From Glandiceps talaboti (lineage: Eukaryota; Hemichordata; Enteropneusta; Spengelidae): 64,000 bases of DNA. Positions 49,151 through 61,038 of the stretch are shown piece by piece; position 1 is the first letter of the stretch; every line of letters starts with the position of its first letter. A program made the translations under genes and the position numbers. The notes beneath the pieces were generated by a model. That model made no database searches and was not told where the DNA came from. It saw only the letters and a list, made by a program, of their open reading frames with translations. Location of the stretch: the NCBI RefSeq assembly GCF_964340395.1, contig NC_135555.1:6221001-6285000 (forward strand), read 5' to 3'.

Positions 49151-50584
49151 CTAAAACTTGTTGCAGTCCGCATAGGTATGGTATGTTGCTGACACCGGAT
49201 ACGGAATCGTCGTTCCTCTGTATCCCATACAACTTGGATTTGTAGGTGACTGGGCGACGGCGTTCGACGTGATGAGACGTTGCGATTCGAACATGTCCCT
49301 AACGTTTGGAAATGTTGTTGCCTGAGTTGTATGAATGGGAGCTGCTCCTATATCAGACTGGTGATACCACGAGTTCGCTCGGTGTAGGATCGATGCCTGT
49401 TGGCTGCTGTGAGTTGTTTGTATCGTGTTGTGTGCTACTTGCGGTGGACTGTGTCTCTGAATCACTTGTTCGTGCTGAAGTTCCTCGGGGGTTGGTGCGA
49501 TACTCATATGTTTGCCGCTACCCTCTTCATACATATTTCGTGCATTACAGTGATAGTTGGTAACGTGCTCACTGTTACTGCTTTGTGAACAATTTGAACT
49601 ACTACGATAACATTGCGGTTGTGTGTAAGTTAGTGGTTGAGGGGAAAGCAACTGGGTCGACCTGGAGGAAATCACAGATGTACTCAAGTTCAGCTCGTTA
49701 TTGCCACAATTTGGTGATTCGCGTAACGGAGTCATGATATTTTCAACACTGAAGTTGGCGGACGGCGGCGTAGTCTCCAAAGCACGGTCGTCTACTGTTA
49801 TGTGTCGACTGCTTGTCGTTGAAGTTTCTCTCAAAATAGTGCCATTTGTCTCACAAGGCTCAATTTTAGGAGTTATTCGAGTTATTGGTGTTTCTGAAGT
49901 GGTTGTTGGCGTAGGTGGAGAAACAGTTTGTCCAGGAGATGTTGCAATTGGCGGACTGGCAGTGGTTTCACTGGGCGACACGCCATCTTGCTCACGACCG
50001 TTCTGTTGTTGATGATGTTGTCTGGATGTATCCTGTTGTCTAGTAGTGAGGACAGGTTCGTCTTTATCCTTCATCGCGTCTGCCTTTTTAAATCTTTTAC
50101 GACGGCGTAGGTAACTGCCATTATCAAACATATTGTAACTATCAGGATCTAACGACCAGTAGCTTCCCTTGCCAGGTTTCTTGTCATCGCGAGGCACTTT
50201 CACAAAACAGTCATTCAAGGATAGGTTGTGGCGAATTGAATTCTGCCACCCTTGTTTGTTCTCACGGTAAAATGGAAAACGATCCATAATAAACTGATAA
50301 ATACCGTTCAACGTGGTCTTCTTTTCCGGAGCGTTCTGGATAGCCATAGCGATGAGAGCGATGTACGAGTAGGGTGGTTTCACCATGTCCTTTGGCGTGT
50401 GGTGCGGCGCTGCATACGGAGCGTAAGGTCTGCCCATCGACCCATACTGATCGTGTCCGTACATACTCATAGGCATGCTGGAATATCCGGCGTGCCGGTA
50501 GTAATTCTGATCGGTGAACATCGGGTGCATAACTCCCAGACTACCGGGGTTGGAGGCATGTGTAGGTGGATAACGTGGCTGCAT
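49151..50584 (-). CDS. foxc: FoxC forkhead transcription factor
   Basis: Single-exon gene for a 477-residue nuclear transcription factor. The N-terminus MQPRYPP, followed by MSMYGHDQY and [11 protein letters not shown], is characteristic of FoxC. The forkhead domain spans residues ~68-165 with helix 3 [17 protein letters not shown] and the FoxC-type stretch [20 protein letters not shown]. Beyond it lie a Ser/Thr/Pro-rich linker (185-270), an eh1-like motif [10 protein letters not shown] (278-287), and two conserved C-terminal FoxC elements: [11 protein letters not shown] (427-437) and the terminal YADCNKF. The start is firm because an in-frame TAA sits two codons upstream and G is at -3. FoxC factors act in mesoderm and its derivatives in many bilaterians. 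The gene lies head-to-tail upstream of FoxL1. No AATAAA is evident close downstream; the first I find on the minus strand is near 47765. Confidence 0.96.
   Translation of the reverse strand: MQPRYPPTHASNPGSLGVMHPMFTDQNYYRHAGYSSMPMSMYGHDQYGSMGRPYAPYAAPHHTPKDMVKPPYSYIALIAMAIQNAPEKKTTLNGIYQFIMDRFPFYRENKQGWQNSIRHNLSLNDCFVKVPRDDKKPGKGSYWSLDPDSYNMFDNGSYLRRRKRFKKADAMKDKDEPVLTTRQQDTSRQHHQQQNGREQDGVSPSETTASPPIATSPGQTVSPPTPTTTSETPITRITPKIEPCETNGTILRETSTTSSRHITVDDRALETTPPSANFSVENIMTPLRESPNCGNNELNLSTSVISSRSTQLLSPQPLTYTQPQCYRSSSNCSQSSNSEHVTNYHCNARNMYEEGSGKHMSIAPTPEELQHEQVIQRHSPPQVAHNTIQTTHSSQQASILHRANSWYHQSDIGAAPIHTTQATTFPNVRDMFESQRLITSNAVAQSPTNPSCMGYRGTTIPYPVSATYHTYADCNKF
49274..49306 (-). other. foxc: FoxC C-terminal conserved motif
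   Basis: Residues 427-437 ([11 protein letters not shown]) match the REMFES-type motif near the C-terminus of FoxC proteins from other animals. This supports the family assignment independently of the DNA-binding domain and shows the reading frame is intact to its end. Confidence 0.8.
49724..49753 (-). other. foxc: eh1-like motif of FoxC
   Basis: Residues 278-287 read [10 protein letters not shown], nearly identical to the FSVDNIMT-type motif of vertebrate FoxC proteins. It is the presumed Groucho/TLE contact. Confidence 0.8.
50090..50383 (-). other. foxc: Forkhead (winged-helix) domain of FoxC
   Basis: This segment encodes residues 68-165. The domain is complete, from [15 protein letters not shown] to RRRKRFKK. 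The conserved Asp-Pro after YWSL is present here, unlike in the neighbouring FoxL1. Confidence 0.95.
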
Positions 50585-50743
50585 GGCTTACAACACAGCG
50601 TATAGAAAACTATCGACTAACCGATCTTATTGATGCGAACTGTGTGTACTAGGAAAGAGATATGCGCAGAGAGGTCCCTACGATATTTCTGGTCATGACA
50701 AATCGTCAACATAAACTATCCCAATTGTTGTTACGAGATCTCA

Positions 50744-50787
50744 CCTTATATGGTGAAAGGCACCGCCCCTTTCGTTGCTCGGCCAAT
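50744..50787 (-). promoter_or_regulatory. FoxC core promoter: TATA/CArG, GC box and CCAAT box
   Basis: About 160 bases upstream of the FoxC start codon, the minus strand has, in 5'-3' order, a CCAAT box in reverse orientation (ATTGG, 50783-50787), a GC box (GGGGCGG, 50763-50769) and CCATATAAGG (50744-50753). The last doubles as a TATA-like box and a perfect CArG consensus for serum response factor. A start near 50720 would give a 5' UTR of about 135 bases. Spacing and order fit a standard RNA polymerase II promoter. Confidence 0.55.
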
Positions 50788-53700
50788 CACAAGAGGTGTC
50801 AGCTGGCCACCCATATTGGGGTGCCCACACACAGAGTGTATAGTAATAAAGATGTGGCTGTCACTGCTTGATGACGATCAAATAAATTAATTGGTGATTT
50901 CGTTCATTTCAACACCAGAGTTAACAATACGTAATTGGACGACAAAACTTTCAGTTGCAAACTTCCTATCTCATTGCAGTTGACGAGTCTATGCGAACAC
51001 GTTCTCCGTTCGATACGCAAATTGTTGTCTTATCTTCTGAATAAGAGGGATTTTTTCCATGAGAGATTTTGTTTAATACTCTACTTCACTCAAACAGGAC
51101 AAACACTTCACTTGCCAGTCAATATAAACTATACCCCTTTTCATAGAGTGTCTCGATTCACGTGGTTAACAACAAGATTTAATTGGCCTATATCCATGGG
51201 AACCCTCTATCTCCCAGAGAGACAGTGTTGGGACCCTTCGGTAAGCTTCTTTCCATTTTTTTTCATCTGAGGGGACTCTTTGTTAGACGAAGCCTGTGTT
51301 ACTTCCTCCAGACCAGCTGGGCCCTATTAAACGCTGTTGACAGGGATTTCGAAGTGAGCTCAGCGGCCTATCGCTATCTAGTCAAATATCATGCTATTGA
51401 TATAGCATAGGCAATCCCCAACTTAATGCTCGAATATTGACTTCTGTGTCCAGAGATGAAACACGTTCTTTAGTTTGAACCCTAGACATTGGAGAGATCG
51501 CTGTTCGATGTCTCTGTTTTTACGCACAATTGAATGTATAGATTTAGTCACTGTATATACATATAGTATTGGTTAGGTTAGTTTACTTGGTATACAATTC
51601 AACACACTTGACATGCACACATCATGGCTATTGAAAGTTTCAATAGAACACAGTATATGTAGCAAGTCTACAGCTTTGTTGGATAAACAGCGTTAAGATG
51701 TTCAGGTTCCGAAACCCCGTCAAATTCGATCAGCTTAGACGAGGTACTCCAGTCGACTGCGTGTGCATGTGAATGCGTATGACAGACGGATTTTATCGCC
51801 TCGAATCAGCTTCTAGAGGCCTACAATTGCGTGTTTGTTTGTGCGGGGCTGGTCATGTTAGGAAACTGAATGTGATAGGGGAAGCTTGGAAGGAGTGAGT
51901 GACGTACGGTCCCAACTACTGTGACTTGTTGGGTTTTATGTTTCCTGCACCTGCACCGAACCGCATAAAGGCCTTCTGCTCCAGTTTCACCAGTCTATTT
52001 CAGGCGTCATTAGCTAGTAAAATGACTTGCTCTAGCTTGTATATGTACACAACTTCTTGTAGAGCCAAGTCAAAAAGAGTCCATCGCATCTATGCCTGGG
52101 GCTCTTTATGTCCAAGCAAAGACGATTTATACAGGCTCTGTGTGTTGCTTTAAGACGGCTTTTGATGTAAGCTTTTGTGTTAATTAACTTTGCCAATGAC
52201 TACAATCAAATGCCAAAAGAATGTATTTAAGTATGTATGAAGAACCTTTCACAGGCGGAGAGTACCCTTGGGGATCGTACCACAGGTAGAAACAGTTATG
52301 GTTGGTTCTTTACTGTTCCAAGCAATTATCCACATATTGCCACTTATCTCCGTCTGGTTTGAGGCTTCATCCCATAGTTTTTTTTGTCTTTCACCCCTTT
52401 TGTCGAACCATTTGTTCCATGTCTACCCGCATCAACTACCTAATGAGCTATTGCACACATCTAATGTTACAAGTTTTCGACAGGCCAACCAGTTTGGCTC
52501 AGGGTGAACGTTTTCTACCCATGTCTCCCGTTTCACAAACGCGGCATGGGACAAAAGATAAAAAGAAACAGAAACCTGTGAAAGGGAAAAAGGCCACAAT
52601 AAGTTAAAATTGTTTACTACTGTATCTTTACTTCCACGCCCCACTTCTATTAAAAAATTAAATTAAACCCTATCGCCCCACACTTTTGCATTACGCTACT
52701 TACACTATTCTTTTCCATCCTTAAAAAAAGAGCTAACGCCACACCATATGTAATCTACTATGGCCATTCACACTTTTGGCAGAAAACAAAAGATCCCCTG
52801 ATACTTGTGTTTCTTTTTTTACTGAATATTAATTATGTGTTTTATCAGGTTGTTATTTTTTAGCGCAGATGTTGTCTAGTTTATAGAGGGTCGTTTCGCG
52901 TTTTCCTTGAAATTGCAAATTTTGACTTGACAATGACTGCATCCCAGGTTCCATATAAACGCAAAGTTATCACAGAATTGAAAGTGAAAAGTCGACCAGA
53001 TTCTAAACATCCCCATACGCTAATATATCACTCGTGTCTATTTCACATGTGTCTATTTCAAGTCTTTACACCGTAGTCGTCAGACCTAATTATCGCGTTT
53101 TTTTATGAATGGAGTTGTTAGGGGGAAAAACGAACCCTTGTATGTACGCCACTAGCCACTAAAACTATAGTTCTCTATAAAACATCCTAATAACTGGGTG
53201 TATTTATTTGCACATGCCGATGATCACTAACCGAACCAAGCATCATACAGAGAGAGAAAAAAGGCTCCAACGACACTACCACATGATCTTAGTTAGCATC
53301 ACGCCGAACTGAGATGTTTTGATACGGAGATTCCCCCTGGTCGTTCAGTAGGGTGGCAGAATGAAGAATACGAACACAGCCACTAGATGAGGTATGCACA
53401 CACCAGCTGGTCACAAATGAGACCACCATAATACCAATCAGTCAAACTCAAACTGTACTTGCCCTGCCCTATGTTTATGTTATTTTTTTACTTTTAATCA
53501 GTTACACGTAAAAAATGTAAAGAAACAAAAACTGAACAAGTGTATAAACAAGAATAATAAATACTAAGAAGGGACAACGAGAATAATTTGTTTCGCGTGT
53601 GGCTTGCCGAAGTCTATTCCCAAGTGTATATGTACGATGTCCTACCTACTCGTCCTATTTGTATCTAAATGTGTATTCTTTCTTGTATTTATTATTATTT

Positions 53701-54279
53701 ATTATTTATTATTTATAAATGGCAATGCATTCATTAGATGGGTTTTCATTCATCTCTACATGTCAAAAGAGTTTCGATAATTGAAGTGGCCATATGGATG
53801 AAGATTGGGTTTTATGAAACAATTTTATCATGACTTCCAACTTGAAAACTCAAAATGAAACAACATGACAAAGTATGTGTTTGTAATTCCATTCGTTGCA
53901 AAAAAGCTATTCAAGTTAAAAATGTGTGAAAAGTTTGTTATTGAACGTACAAAATTATTATTAGTCATTTGCAATTGATATGAGTGACAAACAAGGACTT
54001 GGCATATGCTGTTTGACATTAATTTTTCAAGTAGGAAGCCACGATAAAATTGTTTCCTAAATTAAAAATCCAAAATATATACCCAATCCTCATCCACATG
54101 GCCTCTTTAAAACATATTCAAATTCGTATATTGAACTTTTGATTGAGCTTTACGGTGAACTTAAAATTAAAGGAAAGAAAGTAAAAAAAAACCAGGAAGA
54201 CGCAGACACAAATAACAAATAAACGAGAGTACAAATAAAGAAAACAAAAAAATTTTGTTGTCTTTTTTCGTGCGCCGTA
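50788..54279. other. FoxC upstream region
   Basis: No gene recognised. A second CArG-like sequence, CCATATTGGG (one mismatch), lies at 50811-50820. The open frames of up to 111 residues show no domain. Confidence 0.5.
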
Positions 54280-54590
54280 CACAAGGTCAAAAAATAGTGT
54301 GTTTCCAATAACTCGATCAACTCTAAACATTATTTTGCATGCTAAAAGATAAAATGGTAACAATTTATTTAGATTTCCGTAGATAGATACTTCTTTACAC
54401 CTCACCAAACTCTCCAGAAAGTATCGTGACGAACGAGCATCTTATCGTGTGTGTGTGGGGGGGGGGGGGAGTATTTTTTTTAGCAAGTAAAATAAAATAA
54501 AATTCAACCTACCTATCAAATTTTCTGAAATTACGTTTATATCAGAAACAAACATTTTTTTTATTTTGCCTAAGTAAGACAAGTTTAGAC
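54280..54590 (+). mobile_element. Interspersed repeat, copy 2
   Basis: This is the counterpart of 34820-35140, in the same orientation, with the landmarks listed there. It is interrupted by a GTGTGTGT plus 13-G run (54449-54469). It is the only clear transposon-like sequence I see near FoxC. Confidence 0.6.
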
Positions 54591-57500
54591 CTAAATTTTT
54601 CGCGCATGTTCATTCCAGGTGTAAATGTATGATATAATATAAAAATGACGCGAATACATGTACGTCTTGGAATGAGCCTCGAAATAGGGCTCCTTAGTCT
54701 CTTGATAAGAGGGCCGATTTATCATTCCATTGCTCAGTTATAATTCAACAATACATGTTTATAAAATGTAGAATGTTTTGGGGAAGACTGGCGGTACATT
54801 TACTTTATCATTTCTTTCTCGAGAAAAATATAGTAATCTTTATTCGGGAGCAAGGGAATTTATTATTTCTTTCGCAATATATGCAGGAGGAGGGAATTCC
54901 TTTGGTTGCCAAGGAACGCTGGATAACTGCAATAGGAAATGAACACGATGTTCCGAAACTTGTTAATGGGTTTGTGAAATATTTGTTCATTTACAAAATT
55001 GTCTTAGCAACCAAAGCCACTGTTTCCTTCACAGTCAAGATGGTAAACATCCTGATTATAAGATAATACAGTGATAAACACTTCAGGTGTTTGCGATTCT
55101 CACCAAGTGGAAGTCGGTAGTATCCGATACGGAAGTTGTTCGTAACACCTATTTCTATAAGTCTTCAGAGATCTTTTTACACATATAAAAACTGCTATAG
55201 AACTTGACCGGCATATTGAGGTTTGATGAATTCCCTCAGATCCTATTACTAAAAGTGCTCCGGGGAATTCCAAACAGGTTGAGTTTCTAGTGGGGTGCAA
55301 CCATCCGCCAGAAGGTAACCAATTTGAATTTTCAGTCACCACTATTAAAACTTTTAGCCCAATTAACACCTAATTAACCAGAGGCTTTTTATTTGTATTT
55401 AAATTGCTTCTCGGTTAGAGGTGTTGGCATAATTGCACCAGAGTCTTTAGGATTAGGTGCTAATAAGTTAATCAAAGTGTCAAAGTGTGGAAAGGAGAAC
55501 AAAATCGACCGCCCCGTGCCTGGATGCAGCCAGCGAACTCTAGTGGTTTGAAACTCTAAATATCATTAAAAATGGTCCGAGAACACAAACTTCTGTGCGC
55601 TCAAATTTTTTCACATTTTCCAGTCATGTTATGGCGCTCCATTCAACCTGCGTAACAGCAGGGAAGGGTTTTTGCTAGCAGGCAGCACAGTGCAAAGTTT
55701 TGGCTTCCACGTAATACATCAGATTATCTTTCCCATTATACGTATATACAAAACGGCAGGGAATCCTAACGGAATTAAGATTGGTAACGATGAAGTTCAC
55801 GATAAGCCAGTGCTACCACACTAAAAGTACGTCTCATGTCACCATCTGGTCTGCAGATCGATATCCCAATATACGCAAAGACGCGCGAAGATTCGTGTCC
55901 ACAACTGACCGAGGTCATAGCCTGTCCGTTCATATAAAAAAACACTATCCAATCACACCGTTCATGTATGTATTAGAACTGAACCCGAGAACATCACCAA
56001 CGGTGCGCATGCTTGGAGAATGACGGTGTTGTGTGACATTTTCACGCGGATAACAGTAATAATATAAAATGATGTCATTATAGATATGTTCACGAAGTAC
56101 TGTCTTGCAGCGATTCAAAGATCTACAGTATTATTGATGATGACAGCTACCAGATGGTATTACACGAAGCGTAATGTCAACCTTACAAACATATACATGG
56201 GCACTAAGAAAAGCTGCTTGAAGATGATGTAAAGATGTTCCCGCCTTCACGGGGGTTTTTGATTGCCTCGGGTTAATACGAAAATTGAATATCAACTCAT
56301 AATCAACCCCTTTAGATTCACAGAAAGTTGGAATCCATCACAGTTCCATTTCGAAGCGATTCTTTTTTCTTTCTATTTTGTTGGACATATATTTTTTTTG
56401 ACGTCTCGTGTTTCAGGATTAGGATGAAAATATAAGAGAGGGCGGGTGCACGATCTTATTTGAAAACAGAGAATCACCTTCAGTCAGCATTTGAAATGAT
56501 GCGTACTGACACCCTGTCTCAGATGCGTTTAAAATCGTGTTAAAAAAATTCCTAAAAAATTTAACCTTTGTACCGGCCTTTAAGGGATAATATCATACGA
56601 CATATCGTGTACCTGATGCTCACTGACACCGCAAAGTTCTTTCCACCGTTCTGGTTTCGGATAATTTCAATCTAGTGGTATGCGTACACTGCCGAGTTGA
56701 GAGCGACCAAATTACCGTTGCCTCGGGCAACAAAGATGCGGGGATGGTATCTCGGATCTAAACACATTGTTGCCTAGCGGGGGAAATGTTTCTGACACAA
56801 ACAAAACCGCCGAAGATTAAAATACTGGAAGTGAGAACAGATGCAGTTAATTCTTAACCCTATACCACACACAAATTCTACAGACACAAAAAAGAATCAA
56901 CTTTTGGATGGAAGTGAAGGAACGCGAAACAACAAATAGTGGCCGAAAGTTGACCAACCAAAACTAAAGTATTGTCAAACACGATATATTCTAGTATCAG
57001 CTGTATAACAGTGAGAGCCCTCCGGTCTTCTTTTCAAAAAGAGAAAAATATTACAAATATTTCAGAACTTAAACACCTGCAAACCTGCTTTCTGTCATTT
57101 TTATATGTACACCGTACATTTGGTATTTTAGAATATAAACTAAGGTTGTTTTCAGACACGTTTATTTTTTGTTGTATTTGTACGCCTTATTATCATTAAT
57201 TTTCAGCCATAATAACATAGATAAAATTCGCCTTTTCACATTGATTTGATATTAAGATGACCCTGAACTATAGAGGAATTTAGAAGACCCCCTTTTTCTG
57301 TGAAAAGTAGCAATGAATTCTTATTAATTCTTTTATTCGTGGTATCATTCATAATGCCACGATGACCTTCGTGCATATTTCCACCTATACATGTAAGAAA
57401 GAAGTGATGAATACTAATTTGCGAGAACGGCGTTTCATATTTTCTCACCTTTTGTATGGTCATGGTCAAAGTCGAGATGCAGTTCGTTGAATTGGAGATA

Positions 57501-57945
57501 AAAGCTGAACTATTTTCAAGTAAATCTCAATGAAAATAATGATGTTAAGTTATCGGAAACTGTATATTATCAGAAAGGTAATTATGTGAATTTTATAGTC
57601 ATGTGGGTTTTTTTCACATTGACCTGAATGGGTATGTTTTTGGAGTGAAAACATGATTATTCGTTATTTCTATTCAATATTCTATGAAAGAGTGTTACTT
57701 GAGAACAAACAACATGATCGCTCTGTTTTTAGTTTTTTGCCTTTCTTTTTGTATAGATTTCAAACAAACGGTCCGATAAGATTCGATTCTCCTCTAACCT
57801 CTTGTTCCTTTGCTACAAGACAGTAAAAGTGGGGTATTATAAATCTAAAATCAGATAATCATGGTATCTCACTTTCACTGTCATATTGCAAGGGAAGAAG
57901 TCATATACATGACAGTAGAATAGAACGATGTCGTGGTTGTAACTT

Positions 57946-57946
<1 letters not shown>
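54591..57946. other. Distal FoxC upstream DNA
   Basis: No gene recognised. The segment 55410-55640 holds tandem TCAAAGTG 8-mers (55473-55488), the first forming a TCF/LEF-type ATCAAAG, and a T-box-like AGGTGTT at 55419-55425. Confidence 0.5.
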
Positions 57947-57976
<30 letters not shown>

Positions 57977-58010
57977 GGTGGTGGTAGTGGTGGTGGTGGT
58001 GGTGGTGGTG
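57947..58010. repeat. (GTT)n-(GGT)n trinucleotide tract
   Basis: GTT repeats pass directly into GGT repeats. It is the first long simple repeat to the right of the FoxC zone. Confidence 0.95.
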
Positions 58011-58371
58011 AATAATGATTCAAATTTCGTCTTGCTAGAAGATATTCAGTCACCTCTTAATCAACAGCCAAGATAATACCCAAGAAATATTACATTTATT
58101 TCTATAAGTTACCATGGTTTGATATGATACCCATTAATAGCCTGACTCACGTGGTAACACAGATGAGGTTTCGACCAGTAAAAAATCACCTTAGCAACAA
58201 CTTAGGGGTACACCATTCGATATCTAGGATTAGCCTAAAATTCCATCGTGTATGGAATGGCGAGAACCAAACATCCTCACACGAACGGTTTATCTCCAAT
58301 GTCTATGTTATCTATCTAAAAAAAAATAAGGGGAAATTTCAGTCGGTTGGCCGACTCTTTGGATAGATAGA

Positions 58372-58405
58372 TGGTTGGTTGGTTGGTTGGTTAGTTGGTT
58401 AGTTG
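58372..58405. repeat. (GGTT)n short array
   Basis: GGTT repeats with two AGTT variants. Confidence 0.9.
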
Positions 58406-60031
58406 ATTATAATATACTGAGGCCGGGACCCAACACGAAAGTCTATGGATATTGTTACAACTACTACAGCGTTAAATGACAACTTATATAACGTGCCAAC
58501 ACACTGGCCATGGAACGAGACAAAAGTTACACCATGTGTGTGATCGCTATTTGAAAGTCTTTAAAATGCTCAAAAGAATGGCATTTGCAGGACACACATA
58601 CATTTAAATAAATGGTATGTCATTCTTTGTTGACCAAAGTTTACTTTAACTTTTTTTTGCATTGTTGTAACTTAGGAAAGATTAGCCTTACCTCAGACCA
58701 CCAAATAAGGCCTTACCCATATTTCACAGACAGAGCACTAAAGAGCTGACCGCCCACCAACCCACCCCACCTCATTTATCATCCCTGATTGTCAATATCT
58801 CTCCTTCCATCCAATGTCTCGTCCCACATGGTCAATGCCCCATCCATCCCACTGCATGTTGAACAATCGATAAACAAATAAGTAAAACCATGTAGTATTG
58901 GATCTGTGTTTGGGTCTTCTGTACCACCAGTCTCAAAAGATAAAAAAAAAACCCACAAAATAAACGTGTCTTGCTATAACATTTTAGCATATGTCAAACA
59001 TATGTATTAAGTAATACGCATTTTGAACTAATGTTACTCTCCTAACAAAACTCTTCAATCCAAAAATCATGTTTATATGCAAATCTGTAATATTTTTGCA
59101 CGTCTCAATTTTATCTTAAAGTCAAATAAAAATAGTAAACAGATTTTATAATTGATGGCAAAATTTTAGTTTAAACTGAGGTATGACAATGCCAATGATT
59201 TCGTCCATATGCGTCTTAAATCATTACTCCCAGATACTCTGCATGAGTACTAGGGGAGGAGGGGATGAGGGGGTACTTATTTAGAAGTATTTTCAAATTT
59301 GCAGTGCTATGGAACTGTTTTACAATCAAGATGTAATCGGTGGTAAAGCTTCTCATCTGAGTCGTCACACCGTAGTTTAGATAGTGACTCGGGAAAAAAT
59401 TTCAAACGACGGAAGTATGCCGCCTGGAACGTTGTCTCGAACTAATTAGACAATCACTGTTAGTAGCTTATAATTCCTACACAATTATATCGAGACTATA
59501 CTTGAGTAGGCTCCTTTATTTACAATCACAGACAATTCATTCCTATTCATCTGTTAAGAAAGCTGTTTTTGAAAAGTTCCTTTCTGTACGGCAGGAAACG
59601 AACCAAATGAAGACGGGAACCGCCCTTCTAATTGAACCATTGTTAAGGAGTGATCCGAATTTCTATGTCCTTTGTTACTACTTTTGGCCAGAGGTGGAAA
59701 GGTGAACACATCATACGAGTGCACGTGACTTCACTTAAGATGTCTTGTTCTATCAAGAAACACTGTCAGTTTTCACAAACCCCGGGTTTTTGAGTGGCAG
59801 TTGTGATGTGTTTTCAAGTGTCCGCTCCCCAAAGAGTGTTGGCATTGCTTTTACTTCTATACAAATCACTCACTCTATAAAGACTATGCAAGTTCCCGTC
59901 TTTATGCAGCAAATATAAACTGTTCTTGAATTAAAAAGTTACACAAAGTGAACATTCCTCTCTTGTGATATCGGAAAAGTGGCATGCTTTGTTAACACGT
60001 CGATGTGAGACCACGAGTAAGTAAGCAAGCT
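58406..60031. other. AT-rich unique spacer
   Basis: No gene, RNA or transposon recognised. Confidence 0.55.
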
Positions 60032-60129
60032 TGTATGTATGTATGTATGTATGTATGTATGTATGTATGTATGTATGCATGTATGTATGTATGTATGTAT
60101 GTATGTATGTGTGTGTGTGTGTGTGTATG

Positions 60130-60163
<34 letters not shown>

Positions 60164-60176
60164 GGTAGGTAGGTAG
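60032..60176. repeat. (GTAT)n array with GTAG tail
   Basis: GTAT repeats interrupted by a (GT)n patch at ~60110-60126 and ending in GTAG units. Confidence 0.95.
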
Positions 60177-60187
60177 GGAAGGAGGAA

Positions 60188-60206
60188 GGGTGGGTGGGTG
60201 GGAGGG
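60188..60206 (+). other. G-quadruplex motif
   Basis: Five GGG runs separated by single bases (GGGT three times, then GGGAGGG). Single-base loops predict a very stable parallel quadruplex. Confidence 0.75.
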
Positions 60207-60320
60207 TGTGCAATGGATATAAGTGAAATGTAGATTTTTAATTTAAAAACTCATGTAGGTAAAAGTGGTCATTTTTACTTTCATTGGGCTAATAAATGAT
60301 GTTGGGATGTTACCTTTTAT

Positions 60321-60355
60321 ATGAATGAATGAATGAATGAATGAACGAATGAATG
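60321..60355. repeat. (GAAT)n short array
   Basis: About eight GAAT units with one GAAC variant. Confidence 0.9.
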
Positions 60356-61000
60356 TCTGTTCATGCATCTTTGTTTAATGTTGTAGTATGTTTCATTGTT
60401 GTACACATGCTTTGGCTTGTATGTGTGATATTTCGTATGTGTGTTTGCAAACGCAGTTTATTATTTTGGCTTGAATAGGCCCAGTCATCATCATCATTAC
60501 CGGCGTGGTTGGCCCTACCCTAGTAATCACCATCCTCTTCTCATCCGAGTGTGATCCTATATTGGTCCTATAGATATCATCTATTGCAATTCTAAGCCAA
60601 TCATTATAGATTGGGGAGAATACTTCATATGAAAACACAATCATTGGGGCGTTAAATTGGCAAAAATAACACATGGGATAATAACTACCAATATGTGTTC
60701 ATTTGATGAGCGTGTACCAGTATGCGATCCTGACAACACCAGCTGTGAATAGTTAGGAATTCGGATTTTACATTTTGCTATCAGCCTGGGGCCTCACACA
60801 TGATGTCACTTGAATTTTGATCATTTTGCTTTTGTCATTTCCATCTAACTCCTCCCCTCTAAACAGTCCTTGTTCTGTAACTTTTAAGGATTGAAAAGAT
60901 AATATATACAAGTCTTGTAAGATAATTGAGTTGATGCATGTGTACCCCATATGTCTGATCCAAAGAGGTACTTTACAGTCATGAAATATGCGAACGAATA

Positions 61001-61038
61001 ACAAACAAACAAACAAACAAACAAACAAACAAACAAAC
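61001..61038. repeat. (CAAA)n array
   Basis: About nine perfect CAAA units. Confidence 0.95.

Noticed and set aside
49306-50605. Plus-strand open frames overlapping FoxC and FoxL1 (for example 49306-49563, 49701-50012, 50252-50605, 12262-12561)
   Set aside because: They are shadows of the minus-strand coding sequences.
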